DNA from: UBA4416 sp035439445
Lineage (GTDB): Bacteria; Bacteroidota; Bacteroidia; B-17B0; Aurantibacillaceae
Direction: 5' to 3'
NCBI GenBank assembly: GCA_035439445.1
Contig: DAORKG010000012.1
Location: 1-64,000 of the forward strand
Length of the DNA: 64,000 nucleotides
The notes under the pieces are model-generated. The model was not told the origin of the DNA. It saw only the letters and a list, made by a program, of their open reading frames with translations, and did no database searches. This document shows, in pieces, positions 42,992 through 51,757 of the stretch. The translations under genes and the position numbers were made by a program. Numbering within the stretch: position 1 is the first letter of the stretch; every line of letters begins with the position of its first letter.

Positions 42992-43822
42992 TTATTTATT
43001 GGAAATAATTTTGGTTCTTAACTCTGTAATCTTAGAGTCTAAATTTTTCATTGCATCAAGTGTAAATACTTTATCGGATTTCTCATCCATGATTTTTTTG
43101 ATTTCCAATAAATCTTTCACCACATAGTCTGCTTCGGATGTTACTTTAGATACTTCAATTAGTTCTACCAAATTAGCCAAGGATTCTTTTTGATTAAAAA
43201 TCTCTTTAATAATTGGTTCGTTTTTAGTTTCTTTTGCTGTTTGGCAAGCCACATACATGCCTTCGATCCAAGCTCCTGCTACTAGTAAAGATGATGTGCC
43301 CGGGCGACCATTGCTGCGTAATGTATTATCCGCACTTTTAAATGCTTGAGTAATGATGCTTAATGTAGAATCTCTGTTTGATTGATTAGCAGTCATTCTA
43401 TCTCCCATATTTTCGTCAAAAGAATTACTTACACCAATACTTTTAGCAATGATACTCACACATTTAAAGTATAACATAGATTCCTGAGTTTGCTCATAAA
43501 CACTTGCTACATTTAAATCGGCACCATACACACCAAGATTAAGTGCTCTGCTGCTTTCTAATGAGTATTTGCTTACATCATCCGGATTATTTAAATATTG
43601 AACATTGTATTCGGAACCGGCTTTTTGAGTAAGTTCTAAAATAGTTGCTCTTGCCGGAATTGTGTTAAATACATTTTGTGCAGATATTTTTTGGGAATCA
43701 ACACCCACTACCGCAGTATCTTCAGCAGAAGCATCTACTTCTTCTTGCTTAGCACCTCCGCAAGCATTTAAGATTAAGGCTGTTGAACCAAGCAATAAAA
43801 GAGTTTTAAGATTTAAAAGCAT
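42992..43822 (-). CDS. Lipoprotein of unknown function
   Basis: The protein of about 276 residues is read from ATG 43822, where a lipoprotein signal peptide starts (LLNLKTLLLLGSTALILNAC). A longer frame to 43870 would place charged residues before the signal and is rejected. The mature part is predicted helical, with no recognised domain. It is one base from the carbonic anhydrase gene on the same strand, so the two are cotranscribed. Function unknown. Confidence 0.7.
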   Translation of the reverse strand: MLLNLKTLLLLGSTALILNACGGAKQEEVDASAEDTAVVGVDSQKISAQNVFNTIPARATILELTQKAGSEYNVQYLNNPDDVSKYSLESSRALNLGVYGADLNVASVYEQTQESMLYFKCVSIIAKSIGVSNSFDENMGDRMTANQSNRDSTLSIITQAFKSADNTLRSNGRPGTSSLLVAGAWIEGMYVACQTAKETKNEPIIKEIFNQKESLANLVELIEVSKVTSEADYVVKDLLEIKKIMDEKSDKVFTLDAMKNLDSKITELRTKIISNK

Positions 43823-43883
43823 AAAATGTGTTTTATTTAGTAAAGATAATTTTTTATTAAAAATAATCATATTATTTCTTTGC

Positions 43884-45629
43884 TTACTTTTTCACACCGT
43901 TTTTATATGTAATTCGACTGATTTCTTTTCCTGATTTGTCATAAAAAATCCAATCGCCATTTGCAACGCTTTGTTTTTTTCCTTTGCGTTTTTCGCTAAT
44001 TACTTTATAGCTGCACTCCGATTGTATTTTATTATTGGAGTAGTAACTTACTGATTTTCCTGATAAACGACCATCCTTGAAATTCTGTGTTTTCATGATA
44101 CCACCAGTTTCGTAGTAGTATGTCCATAAGCCATGTTGTTTACCTTTACTATAATTCCCTTCACTATCTACAAAATTTCCTTTTTCGAAATAACTAACCC
44201 AATGTCCATGTTTTATTCCGCTTACATAAGAACCCTTTTCTCTGTATTGCCCGGTTTCAAACCAATATTCCCATAACCCTTGTTTTTTACCTTTTTCATT
44301 ATACAATCCTTTATAATTTGGTTTACCGTTTATGTACCATCCTTCCCATAATCCAATAATTTCTCCGTCTTTAAAGCTTCCCTGATCTTTTAATTGTCCG
44401 TTGTTATACCAGCTTTGCCATTGACCGTTTTCTTTACCTGCAACATAAGGCCCCTCTTGCAGTTTTTTACCATTTTCAAACCAGGTTGTCCAAATTCCGG
44501 TTTTCACATCGTTATCAAAATTTCCTTGTTTCCATTTTTCGGCGGTGGGATAAAAGTATTCCCAGGTTCCGGTTTGTTTATCGTTTGTGAAATACCCCTC
44601 AGATTCTTTAGCGCCGTTACTGTGGTAGTATGTCCATTTTCCATCTCTTAAGCCATCTTTCAGAGTTCCCTCCATTTCTTTTTCACCTTTGTCGGTATAA
44701 AATTTCCACATACCGTTTTTCTTTCCATTTACAAAAGGACCTTCGCTTTTTACTTTGTGGTTTGGATAGTATGATGAATAGTAGCCATTTAAAATTCCTT
44801 TCTCATAGTTAGCTTCATAATCCAACTCTCCGTTTGGATGAAAATAGCGCCATAAACCATCCATATAGCCGTCTTTGTATGCGCCTTGCGCTCGAATAAT
44901 TCCACTGCTATATTGCGCGGTTAATGTTCCATTTCCATTTGAAATAACAGGTTTTCCTTTTTCATCCCACATATTGTGAATTAAAAAAGTAACGGAATCG
45001 ATGTATTCTTTTTCAAATTTTTGCTGACCGTTTTCGTAATACTCTATGTTTTTACCGCAAGGCTTGTTCTTGCAATAATTTGAAATCCCTGCCGGTTTAC
45101 CATTTTTATAAAATGTTTTTACTTCACCAACTTTTTGATCGTTTTCAAATTTTCCGGAACTTTCTAATTGACCATTATCGAAGTAGTAAATCCAATCGCC
45201 ATGTTTTTTACCTTTCAAAAAAGACTCGCGACTTTTTACCGTTTTGTTTTCGTGATAAGATGTCCAAGTGCTATCAGCTAAATTATCTTTAAAAACTGTT
45301 TCCTGAGCAAGGTCACCTGTTTTAAAATAGTAAAAATTGTGACCGTTTTTTTTGCCGCGATTGTATTGCTCTGTAGCTTTTAAAGTTTTATTTTCATAAT
45401 AAAAGTACCAGGTACTATCTTCTTTTCCATTGTAAAATGAACCTTTTCGTGAGATATTACCATTTTTGTAATACTCAACATGGCGGCCATGCGGCATGCC
45501 TTTTACAATATTTGTTTCTGATTTAAGTTTGGTTTGTTCGCTATCGTAATATTCTTTTTTGGGTTGCGCTATCGATACAAAAGTTAATAGCAAAAAAGAT
45601 ATGAAGAGGTAATAGAATTGTTTTGTCAT
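43884..45629 (-). CDS. Secreted MORN-variant repeat protein
   Basis: This 581-residue protein has a signal peptide (LFISFLLLTFVSIAQ). About 20 MORN-type repeats follow, each of about 23 residues, of the form YYENGxxKxxGxYxxGKxxGxWxxY. Shorter proteins with these repeats are annotated as YwqK-like, but nothing here shows a toxin-antitoxin role. The repeats form a long curved beta-sheet, and a scaffold or surface role is likely. Monocistronic by spacing. Confidence 0.8.
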   Translation of the reverse strand: MTKQFYYLFISFLLLTFVSIAQPKKEYYDSEQTKLKSETNIVKGMPHGRHVEYYKNGNISRKGSFYNGKEDSTWYFYYENKTLKATEQYNRGKKNGHNFYYFKTGDLAQETVFKDNLADSTWTSYHENKTVKSRESFLKGKKHGDWIYYFDNGQLESSGKFENDQKVGEVKTFYKNGKPAGISNYCKNKPCGKNIEYYENGQQKFEKEYIDSVTFLIHNMWDEKGKPVISNGNGTLTAQYSSGIIRAQGAYKDGYMDGLWRYFHPNGELDYEANYEKGILNGYYSSYYPNHKVKSEGPFVNGKKNGMWKFYTDKGEKEMEGTLKDGLRDGKWTYYHSNGAKESEGYFTNDKQTGTWEYFYPTAEKWKQGNFDNDVKTGIWTTWFENGKKLQEGPYVAGKENGQWQSWYNNGQLKDQGSFKDGEIIGLWEGWYINGKPNYKGLYNEKGKKQGLWEYWFETGQYREKGSYVSGIKHGHWVSYFEKGNFVDSEGNYSKGKQHGLWTYYYETGGIMKTQNFKDGRLSGKSVSYYSNNKIQSECSYKVISEKRKGKKQSVANGDWIFYDKSGKEISRITYKNGVKK

Positions 45630-45722
45630 AGCAGTAAAATTACAGCTATAACGATTTTTAAGGGCCGAGATACAGAAAAATTGTAAACAATAAGAGGTTT
45701 AATAAACTGTTGTAAAAACAAA

Positions 45723-45753
45723 CCCCTTCCAGAGTTTATAACTTTGGAAGGGG
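45723..45753 (-). terminator. Terminator of the paa operon after paaG
   Basis: A hairpin of 14 pairs (CCCCTTCCA/TGGAAGGGG plus inner AGTT/AACT) has a 3-nt loop and a T-rich run on the minus strand, about 17 bp after the paaG stop. Confidence 0.75.
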
Positions 45754-45769
45754 GCACTTAAAAAGACAA

Positions 45770-46546
45770 TTATTTTCCTTTAAACTCGGGTTTACGTTTT
45801 TCTAAAAAGGCATTTACTCCTTCCGAATAATCGTAAGTATTGGCTGCATCGACCTGTATGATACCTTCACGTGTCAACTGTTTTTCGTGCGTATTGAACA
45901 AGCTTTCGTTTAAAAGGCGTTTGGTTAATCCTAGTCCTTTAGTAGGCATATTAGCCAAGTTATTTGCAAAAGCCAAAACATCATTCATGAAAGTGTCATC
46001 TGCAAAAACTTTATAAATCATGCCCATTTGTTGAGCTTCTGTTGCAGATACTTTATCTCCAGTCATCATTAAAGCTGTGGCTGTTTGAAAACCAACTAAA
46101 CGAGGTAAAAAGAATGTTCCGCCACTATCGGGTATTAAACCAATTTTACTGAACGCCTGAATAAATGAAGCTGAATTTGTTGCTGTAACAATATCGCAAG
46201 CTAAAGCAATGTTTGCGCCGGCACCTGCAGCAACGCCGTTTACAGCAGCTATGATTGGTTTTTCTATTTTACGAATTTTTAAAATAATAGGGTTGTAGTG
46301 CTCGTCTACAATTTTTGCAATACCAGGTCCGTTTGGGTCAATTGCTTCTGCTAAATCTTGACCTGCACAAAAAGCTTTTCCAATACCTGTTAGTACAATA
46401 GCTCTCACTTGTTCACCTGTTTCTGCTTTATCTAAAACACCTTGAAGTTCAAGTGCCATTTCACGATTGAAACTGTTGAATTTATCTGCACGGTTAAGTG
46501 TAATAACCATGACTTTATCTTTTAATTCAGAAAGTATGTAGCTCAT
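45770..46546 (-). CDS. paaG: Enoyl-CoA hydratase/isomerase, PaaG-like epoxyphenylacetyl-CoA isomerase
   Basis: This 258-residue crotonase-fold protein has the oxyanion-hole segments VLTGIGKAFCAGQDL and AAVNGVAAGAGANIALACD, and the catalytic-region sequence GLIPDSGGTFFLPRLVG with the Asp typical of PaaG. PaaG converts ring-1,2-epoxyphenylacetyl-CoA into the oxepin form. Its place at the end of the paaABCD operon supports this over a general enoyl-CoA hydratase. Confidence 0.88.
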   Translation of the reverse strand: MSYILSELKDKVMVITLNRADKFNSFNREMALELQGVLDKAETGEQVRAIVLTGIGKAFCAGQDLAEAIDPNGPGIAKIVDEHYNPIILKIRKIEKPIIAAVNGVAAGAGANIALACDIVTATNSASFIQAFSKIGLIPDSGGTFFLPRLVGFQTATALMMTGDKVSATEAQQMGMIYKVFADDTFMNDVLAFANNLANMPTKGLGLTKRLLNESLFNTHEKQLTREGIIQVDAANTYDYSEGVNAFLEKRKPEFKGK

Positions 46547-46578
46547 AATTAGATTATTTAATGAGCTAAAATTGGGAT

Positions 46579-48084
46579 TTATTTTTTGGAAAACGAAATT
46601 TTATATACTGTTCCTTTTTCGTCACTTGTTAAATTACATTTCCCTTCAATTTGTTCTATTAATCCAGCAAGAATATCCATCCCAATGGAGTTTTTTGGAA
46701 TAACCGTTTTATCAAATCCTTCACCGTTATCCTTGATAGTTAAAAATACTTGCTTGTTATTTTCTAAAAGAGAAATTTCAATAATGCCATCTTTTTTATT
46801 TTTAAAGGCATGTTTGTAGGCGTTTGTGATTAGCTCATTTACAATTAAGGCTAAAGGAATTGCAGATGATAAGTCTACATGAACGTCCGTTATGCCTTTC
46901 ACTATTTTTATGTGGCTAAAAGATTGGTATGAGCTTGAAATGTGTTCGATAATTTGATTGAGGTATTCTTTGAAATTAATGTGGGAGTACGTTTTAGCTC
47001 TATAGATTAATTCATGAACAGAGGCAATAGAATCCAGTCTGTTGCGGCACTCCATAAATAATTGTTTATGATAATTATCTTGTGATTTCTCACTCTGTAA
47101 ATTCATTAAACTGGAGACGATACTTAAATTATTTTTTACACGATGATTAACTTCTTGCAGTAAAATGGTTTGCTCCTCCAGAGCTATTTCTAATGCTTTT
47201 TTTGCCTGTTGTTTATTATGGGATTCAATTGTTAATGAAAGCATTTGAGCGGCAACTAGACCATATTTTTGTTCCTGTAACGACCATTCTCTTGGAGCAC
47301 CAACATTCTCGAAACAAATCACACCAATCATTTCCCCTTCAATACGAACAGGTACATCCATCAGAGATTGAATATCATGAGGTTTTAGGTAAAAGTCATA
47401 CAACTCAGCTGTTTTTGTTTCAGTAAAGGCATCTCTGGTAATAATAATTTTTTCTGTTTCAAATAAATTGAAATACAAAGGCATAGCAATTCTTGGTAAT
47501 GCCGTTTGTGGAACTAATTTATTTTCTCTTGCATCAAAATTTCCTATACATTGTATTTGTGTTCTTTCATTGTCAAATTGCCAAGCGTTTACTCGGGTAA
47601 CCTGCATGGCTCTTGAAGATGATTCTAAAATTTCATAAATAGCCTCATCAATTCTTCCATCTCTAATTTTTCTGGATTTAGAAAGGTTTTCGATTGTTAA
47701 ACTTTTTTTTATTATATCTTTCCTTACTAAATTTTGTTGAGTGTTGTCTCTCAGATAAAAAACAAATAAATGTTCTTTGGATGCGGCGTCTTCCTGATAT
47801 AAAATTCTATATGCTATGTTAATGTACTTTTTTGTTTTATGTTGGAAGTTTTCAGTGCCAAAAAATTCACCGTATTTTTTTGCTTTTTCTAAAACCTCGC
47901 TTAGGGAAAATTGAGGATTAATAAATAAAGATTGAATTCCTTTTTCGTTGATTTCTGAATTTGAGAAACCCAATAAGGAACAGTTATTTTCTGTTTGATA
48001 AATAATCTCTTGTTTACTGTTTAATACAAAAACATGTTCTAAAAAATTATTGACAATGAGGTTAAAGAAAGATTTACTTACCAT
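46579..48084 (-). CDS. Soluble sensor histidine kinase (PAS-GAF-HisKA_2)
   Basis: This 501-residue protein has a PAS-like domain (about 10-130), a GAF domain (about 165-290, MDVPVRIEGEMIGVICFENV), a HisKA_2 phosphoacceptor (QEVNHRVKNNLSIVSSLMNL) and a HATPase (NELITNAYKHAF, IKDNGEGFDK). No membrane segment. No response regulator is adjacent. It lies between paaD and paaG, 32 bp before paaG, so it is probably cotranscribed with phenylacetate genes and may sense a related signal. It is a different family branch from the V4R kinase at 31616. Confidence 0.85.
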   Translation of the reverse strand: MVSKSFFNLIVNNFLEHVFVLNSKQEIIYQTENNCSLLGFSNSEINEKGIQSLFINPQFSLSEVLEKAKKYGEFFGTENFQHKTKKYINIAYRILYQEDAASKEHLFVFYLRDNTQQNLVRKDIIKKSLTIENLSKSRKIRDGRIDEAIYEILESSSRAMQVTRVNAWQFDNERTQIQCIGNFDARENKLVPQTALPRIAMPLYFNLFETEKIIITRDAFTETKTAELYDFYLKPHDIQSLMDVPVRIEGEMIGVICFENVGAPREWSLQEQKYGLVAAQMLSLTIESHNKQQAKKALEIALEEQTILLQEVNHRVKNNLSIVSSLMNLQSEKSQDNYHKQLFMECRNRLDSIASVHELIYRAKTYSHINFKEYLNQIIEHISSSYQSFSHIKIVKGITDVHVDLSSAIPLALIVNELITNAYKHAFKNKKDGIIEISLLENNKQVFLTIKDNGEGFDKTVIPKNSIGMDILAGLIEQIEGKCNLTSDEKGTVYKISFSKK

Positions 48085-48162
48085 AGCAAAAATACTTTAA
48101 GCTAAGATAATACTTATTTCGTAACTAAAAAATAAAGTTTTATCGAAAAATAATGAAATTAA

Positions 48163-48654
48163 TCAGATACACTTGAAATAATCAAATGGCTCTAAACAAT
48201 CTTGACATTGATACAATGCTTTACATGCGGTGCTACCGAATTGAGATATGAGTTTGGTGTTTTGAGATTTGCATCTAGGACAAGCAATTGTTTTGGTTTT
48301 TCCGGTAAGCCAACTTTTATCTTCGGTAGTTTGCTCAGGAGGAGCAATGCCATATTTTCGTAACTTTTCTTTGGCTTCTGGAGTTATCCAATCTGTTGTC
48401 CATGGCGGAGAAAAAATAGTATTGATAGTGATATTTGTAATGCCATTATCGGATAGTTTTTTCCTCACATCGTCTTCTATTTGTTTCATGGCCGGACAAC
48501 CAGAGTAGGTGGGTGTGATTTTTAAAGAAATAGATGAATCATTAATAATTTCAATATCTCTAATAACTCCAAGTTCAATAATGGTAATTACAGGAATTTC
48601 CGGATCAGGAATTTCAGAAAGTAAAGTAAGAATATGTTCTTTTGAAACTGTCAA
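48163..48654 (-). CDS. paaD: Phenylacetyl-CoA epoxidase subunit PaaD
   Basis: This 163-residue protein has an N-terminal MIP18/DUF59 domain (LSEIPDPEIPVITIIELGVI, TYSGCPAMKQIED) and a C-terminal zinc ribbon (CPRCKS and CQDC pairs). PaaD is needed for assembly of the epoxidase diiron or Fe-S components. It normally follows paaC directly; here three small genes intervene. Confidence 0.92.
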   Translation of the reverse strand: MTVSKEHILTLLSEIPDPEIPVITIIELGVIRDIEIINDSSISLKITPTYSGCPAMKQIEDDVRKKLSDNGITNITINTIFSPPWTTDWITPEAKEKLRKYGIAPPEQTTEDKSWLTGKTKTIACPRCKSQNTKLISQFGSTACKALYQCQDCLEPFDYFKCI

Positions 48655-48657
48655 AGC

Positions 48658-48768
48658 TTAAAGAATAAAAATAGCTGCAATAATCATAATTACAATGATG
48701 ACAATGTACTGCCATACATCAACAAAATAAGGAGATATTTTTTTCCAGGACTCTTTAAAGGATGACAT
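48658..48768 (-). CDS. 36-residue single-pass membrane protein inside the paa operon
   Basis: A short frame from ATG 48768 to TAA 48658 encodes a polar start (MSSFKESWKKISPYF) and one hydrophobic helix (YIVIIVIMIIAAIFIL). The ATG overlaps the stop of the upstream gene by one base (TAATG), and the stop is 3 bp from the paaD start. Such tight packing on both sides argues that it is real despite its size. Function unknown. Confidence 0.65.
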   Translation of the reverse strand: MSSFKESWKKISPYFVDVWQYIVIIVIMIIAAIFIL

Positions 48769-49121
48769 TATTCTATAGTTATTTTTGTTTTTATTGTTTT
48801 TGATTTTGGCGTTGCTGTTTTAGTATCTTGCAATATTTTTACAAATACATTTATAGTTGTACCCTTTGGGAAATTATTATTAAACAAGGCATTTGGAATA
48901 GTATTATTGTAAGCTATCTCCTGAAATATTTTACCATTCTTGTAATACGTATATTCAGCAAAGGTAACATTGTAGTCTGATGGTATAGAATTGATGAGTT
49001 CTTTTATTGATGTAACCCGTTCAGTTTTTTCTTTAGTTATTTTTATTTTTTGTACACCTTCATTTTGAGAAAAAAGAAGGGAGTTTGTTATTATGAAAAA
49101 TATAAAAATGAGTTTACTCAT
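48768..49121 (-). CDS. Small secreted protein, GldM-like beta domain, copy 2
   Basis: This 117-residue protein has a signal peptide (LIFIFFIITNSLLFSQ). The mature part shares a layout with its upstream neighbour: IKELINSIPSDYNVTFAEY, then FPKGTTINVFVKI. This looks like the C-terminal beta domain of the gliding/T9SS motor protein GldM. The start overlaps the previous stop by one base. It sits between paaC and paaD. Role unknown. Confidence 0.65.
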   Translation of the reverse strand: MSKLIFIFFIITNSLLFSQNEGVQKIKITKEKTERVTSIKELINSIPSDYNVTFAEYTYYKNGKIFQEIAYNNTIPNALFNNNFPKGTTINVFVKILQDTKTATPKSKTIKTKITIE

Positions 49122-49465
49122 CAGAATATCACAAAAATATGTATGTTTTTAATCGGTGTTTTGCAATCTGATTTTATATTCTCAATGAAAAATCTTTGAC
49201 CAGGTTTCATTTCACTCACAATTGATTTTAAATCTGAGGATACCATATCATTCTTTACTGTAATCATTTTTTTTAATTGATGGGTATCTATAGCAAATTG
49301 ATATTCTGTGATATTACAATCTTTTGGTAAAGAAGGAATAAGGTCTCTTAATGTCTTTTTACTTTTAAAATCATTAATCGTAATTTTTATTTTTTCGGAA
49401 GGACCAGCTTGTGAAAAAAGAAAAAAACTAAATGAGGTAAATACAAGTATTAAAAATAATCTCAT
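49121..49465 (-). CDS. Small secreted protein, GldM-like beta domain, copy 1
   Basis: This 114-residue protein has a signal peptide (LILVFTSFSFFLFSQ). LRDLIPSLPKDCNITEYQFA and IVSEMKPGQRFFIENIKSD, then IKNIHIFVIF, resemble the final beta domain of GldM. A free-standing copy without the motor's membrane helix is unusual. It starts 7 bp after the paaC stop, so it is part of the paa transcript. Paralogous to the next gene. The GldM link is by eye and needs a profile search. Confidence 0.65.
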   Translation of the reverse strand: MRLFLILVFTSFSFFLFSQAGPSEKIKITINDFKSKKTLRDLIPSLPKDCNITEYQFAIDTHQLKKMITVKNDMVSSDLKSIVSEMKPGQRFFIENIKSDCKTPIKNIHIFVIF

Positions 49466-49472
49466 AAATTAA

Positions 49473-50231
49473 TTACCATTTTGCATTAGGGAACATACGA
49501 GGCAATGCCTGCATTTCGGCTAAAATATAAGCTAGGTGTTCTGTATGAATTCCTTTGCGACTACCAGTTTGCATAAATACATTTTCTGGCTTTGTTAAAG
49601 TTGATTTTACTAATAATTCGGAAATGTGCATTTCCCATTTTGTTTTTACAATATTTAGATCAACAGCAATACCTTCTTTTGTTAAAATGGCATCTACTTC
49701 ATTCATCTCAAATAACTCGCCAGTGTATTGCCATAATTCGTTTACAGCAGTTTGAGCTTTGTTATGACTCTCTTCAGTGCCATCACCAAAACGTTCTACC
49801 CATGATGAGGTGTGACGTAAATGGTATGTTACTTCTTTAATTGATTTTTGAGCAATACCTGCTAAAGTTTCGTCTTTACTTTTTGCTAACTCTGTGTAAA
49901 AGTAAAAATCAAAACAATCCATGATTGCCTGACGAACAATCGTTCGAGCATAATCGCCGTTTGGTTGTTCGGTGATTTGTGCATTGTAATATTGTCTATC
50001 GTTTCTGAAATAAGCTAAGTCATCTTCAGTTCTTCCTTTGCCTTCAATGCTTGCGGCATATTCTAATAACGATTTTGCAGTACCTGTAATATCTAATGCA
50101 ATATTAGTTAAAGCTAAGTCTTCTTCTAAAAACGGTCCATGACCTGTCCATTCGCTTAAACGTTGGCCTAAAATTAAATTGGTATCGCCTAAACGAAGAG
50201 TATATTGAAATAATGCTTCTTGTGTTGTCAT
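49473..50231 (-). CDS. paaC: Phenylacetyl-CoA epoxidase subunit PaaC
   Basis: This 252-residue ferritin-like structural subunit reads LFQYTLRLGDTNLILGQRLS, then DIALDITGTAKSLLEYA-like helices and HLRHTSSWVERFGDGTEES. PaaC forms the epoxidase core with PaaA. It lies 22 bp after paaB and is followed at 7 bp by a GldM-like small secreted protein gene. Confidence 0.95.
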   Translation of the reverse strand: MTTQEALFQYTLRLGDTNLILGQRLSEWTGHGPFLEEDLALTNIALDITGTAKSLLEYAASIEGKGRTEDDLAYFRNDRQYYNAQITEQPNGDYARTIVRQAIMDCFDFYFYTELAKSKDETLAGIAQKSIKEVTYHLRHTSSWVERFGDGTEESHNKAQTAVNELWQYTGELFEMNEVDAILTKEGIAVDLNIVKTKWEMHISELLVKSTLTKPENVFMQTGSRKGIHTEHLAYILAEMQALPRMFPNAKW

Positions 50232-50253
50232 TTAAAATGAGAGTTTATAAAAA

Positions 50254-50541
50254 TTACATGTGTCCGATTGCATCCGGAATTTGATAAAACGTTGGATGAC
50301 GGTATACTTTGTCGTTTGCAGGTTCAAAGAAAGGTCCAATATCTTCAGGACTACTAGCTACAATAGCATTTGAAGGAACTACCCACAAAGATACTCCTTC
50401 GTTACGGCGTGTGTATAAATCTCTTGCATTTTGTAAAGCCATTTCTTTATCAAACGCATGTAAGCTTCCGCAGTGAACAAATGGTTGTCCTGCTTTTTTT
50501 TGTACAAATACTTCCCAAACCGGGCCTTGATTATCACTCAT
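50254..50541 (-). CDS. paaB: Phenylacetyl-CoA epoxidase subunit PaaB
   Basis: This 95-residue protein with the family pattern VWEVFVQKKAGQPFVHCGSL and ARDLYTRRNEGVSLWVVPS, then PIFEPA-like ends. PaaB bridges PaaAC units. Operon position between paaA and paaC confirms it. Confidence 0.95.
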   Translation of the reverse strand: MSDNQGPVWEVFVQKKAGQPFVHCGSLHAFDKEMALQNARDLYTRRNEGVSLWVVPSNAIVASSPEDIGPFFEPANDKVYRHPTFYQIPDAIGHM

Positions 50542-50580
50542 TTTATTTTATCTTCAAAAATTTATTAATCTCTAATTTAA

Positions 50581-51522
50581 TTAAGCTGCAACGTAAATTT
50601 CGTTACGTTTTTTTGCAAATGCTTGTGCTGCTTCTCTTACCCAAGCACCATCTTTGTGTGCTTTGTTACGAGCTGCTAAGCGTTCTTTATTACAAGGACC
50701 ATTTCCACTGATTACGTTTTTAAATTCAGTCCAATCTGGTTGACTAAAGTCATAACCCTTTTTTTCCTCGTTCCATTTCAGGTTTGCATCAGGAACAGTT
50801 AGACCTAAATATTGAACTTGTGGAACCGTTTGGTCAACAAAACGCTGACGTAATTGATCGTTGGTTTCGCGCTTAATTCTCCATTTCATAGCATTTTCGC
50901 TATTTGGAGATTCAGCATCCGGTGGACCAAACATCATCATAGTTGGGTACCACCAACGGTTTAAAGCATCTTGTGCCATTGCTTTTTGGTCTTCTGTACC
51001 AAAAGCTAAGCGAGTCATAATTTCAAATCCTTGACGTTGGTGGAAGCTTTCTTCCTTACAAATACGCACCATAGCTCGAGCATACGGACCATAAGAAGTA
51101 CGTTGCAACATCACCTGGTTCATAATAGCAGCACCATCTACTAACCAACCCACGGCTCCAATATCTGCCCAAGTTAAGGTTGGGTAATTAAAAATTGAGG
51201 AATATTTAGCTTTTCCGGTATGTAAATTATCTAATAATTCATCACGACTAACCCCTAATGTTTCGGCAGCTGTATATAAATATAAACCATGCCCGCCTTC
51301 GTCTTGAACTTTAGCCAGTAATACTACTTTTGAACGTAAACTTGGGGCACGTGTAATCCAGTTGCCTTCAGGCAGCATCCCCACAATTTCTGAATGGGCA
51401 TGCTGAGAGATTTGGCGAATTAAATGCTTTCTATAATTTTCAGGCATCCAATCCTTTGGTTCAATCATTTCATTTTTGGCCAACTTGCCTTCAAATAAAT
51501 CTTCAAATTTATTAACTTCCAT
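50581..51522 (-). CDS. paaA: Phenylacetyl-CoA epoxidase catalytic subunit PaaA
   Basis: This 313-residue diiron ferritin-like protein includes HLIRQISQHAHSEIVGMLPE and KVQDEGGHGLYLYTAAE, which carry ligand Glu/His residues, and CKEESFHQRQGFEIM. It forms the ring 1,2-epoxide of phenylacetyl-CoA with O2. First gene of the operon, with a canonical promoter upstream. Confidence 0.96.
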   Translation of the reverse strand: MEVNKFEDLFEGKLAKNEMIEPKDWMPENYRKHLIRQISQHAHSEIVGMLPEGNWITRAPSLRSKVVLLAKVQDEGGHGLYLYTAAETLGVSRDELLDNLHTGKAKYSSIFNYPTLTWADIGAVGWLVDGAAIMNQVMLQRTSYGPYARAMVRICKEESFHQRQGFEIMTRLAFGTEDQKAMAQDALNRWWYPTMMMFGPPDAESPNSENAMKWRIKRETNDQLRQRFVDQTVPQVQYLGLTVPDANLKWNEEKKGYDFSQPDWTEFKNVISGNGPCNKERLAARNKAHKDGAWVREAAQAFAKKRNEIYVAA

Positions 51523-51547
51523 TTTTGTTGTTTAGTTACGAATTATA

Positions 51548-51578
51548 CAAATATATGCTTTTGGTGGCTTTTTTTCAA
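51548..51578 (-). promoter_or_regulatory. Promoter of the paaABC operon
   Basis: On the minus strand TTG (51578-51576, in TTTG), a 20-bp spacer and TATATTTG (51555-51548) fit the Bacteroidota consensus. The predicted leader is about 19 nt. Confidence 0.7.
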
Positions 51579-51731
51579 ACCTTTTGTGAGCAAATTAATA
51601 CCATTTAAACAGCTAAAATCATGTGAAGTTTAAGGCACCGCTAAAAAACTTCAATCCCATCTGATTTATACCAGATTAACTAACAAAATGCTAATTTTTA
51701 GGCTCTTTCTAATATATTTGTTTTTTATATC

Positions 51732-51739
51732 TATTTTTG
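51732..51739 (+). promoter_or_regulatory. -7 box of paaE
   Basis: TATTTTTG matches TAnnTTTG, 18 bp before ATG 51758. The -33 region lacks an exact TTG, so paaE may be weaker or activated. Confidence 0.4.
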
Positions 51740-51757
51740 CAATCTAAAATTTAAAAA

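Noticed and set aside
43884..45629. Toxin-antitoxin locus suggested by YwqK-type MORN repeats
   Set aside because: The protein has a signal peptide and about 20 repeats, and no toxin gene lies next to it.
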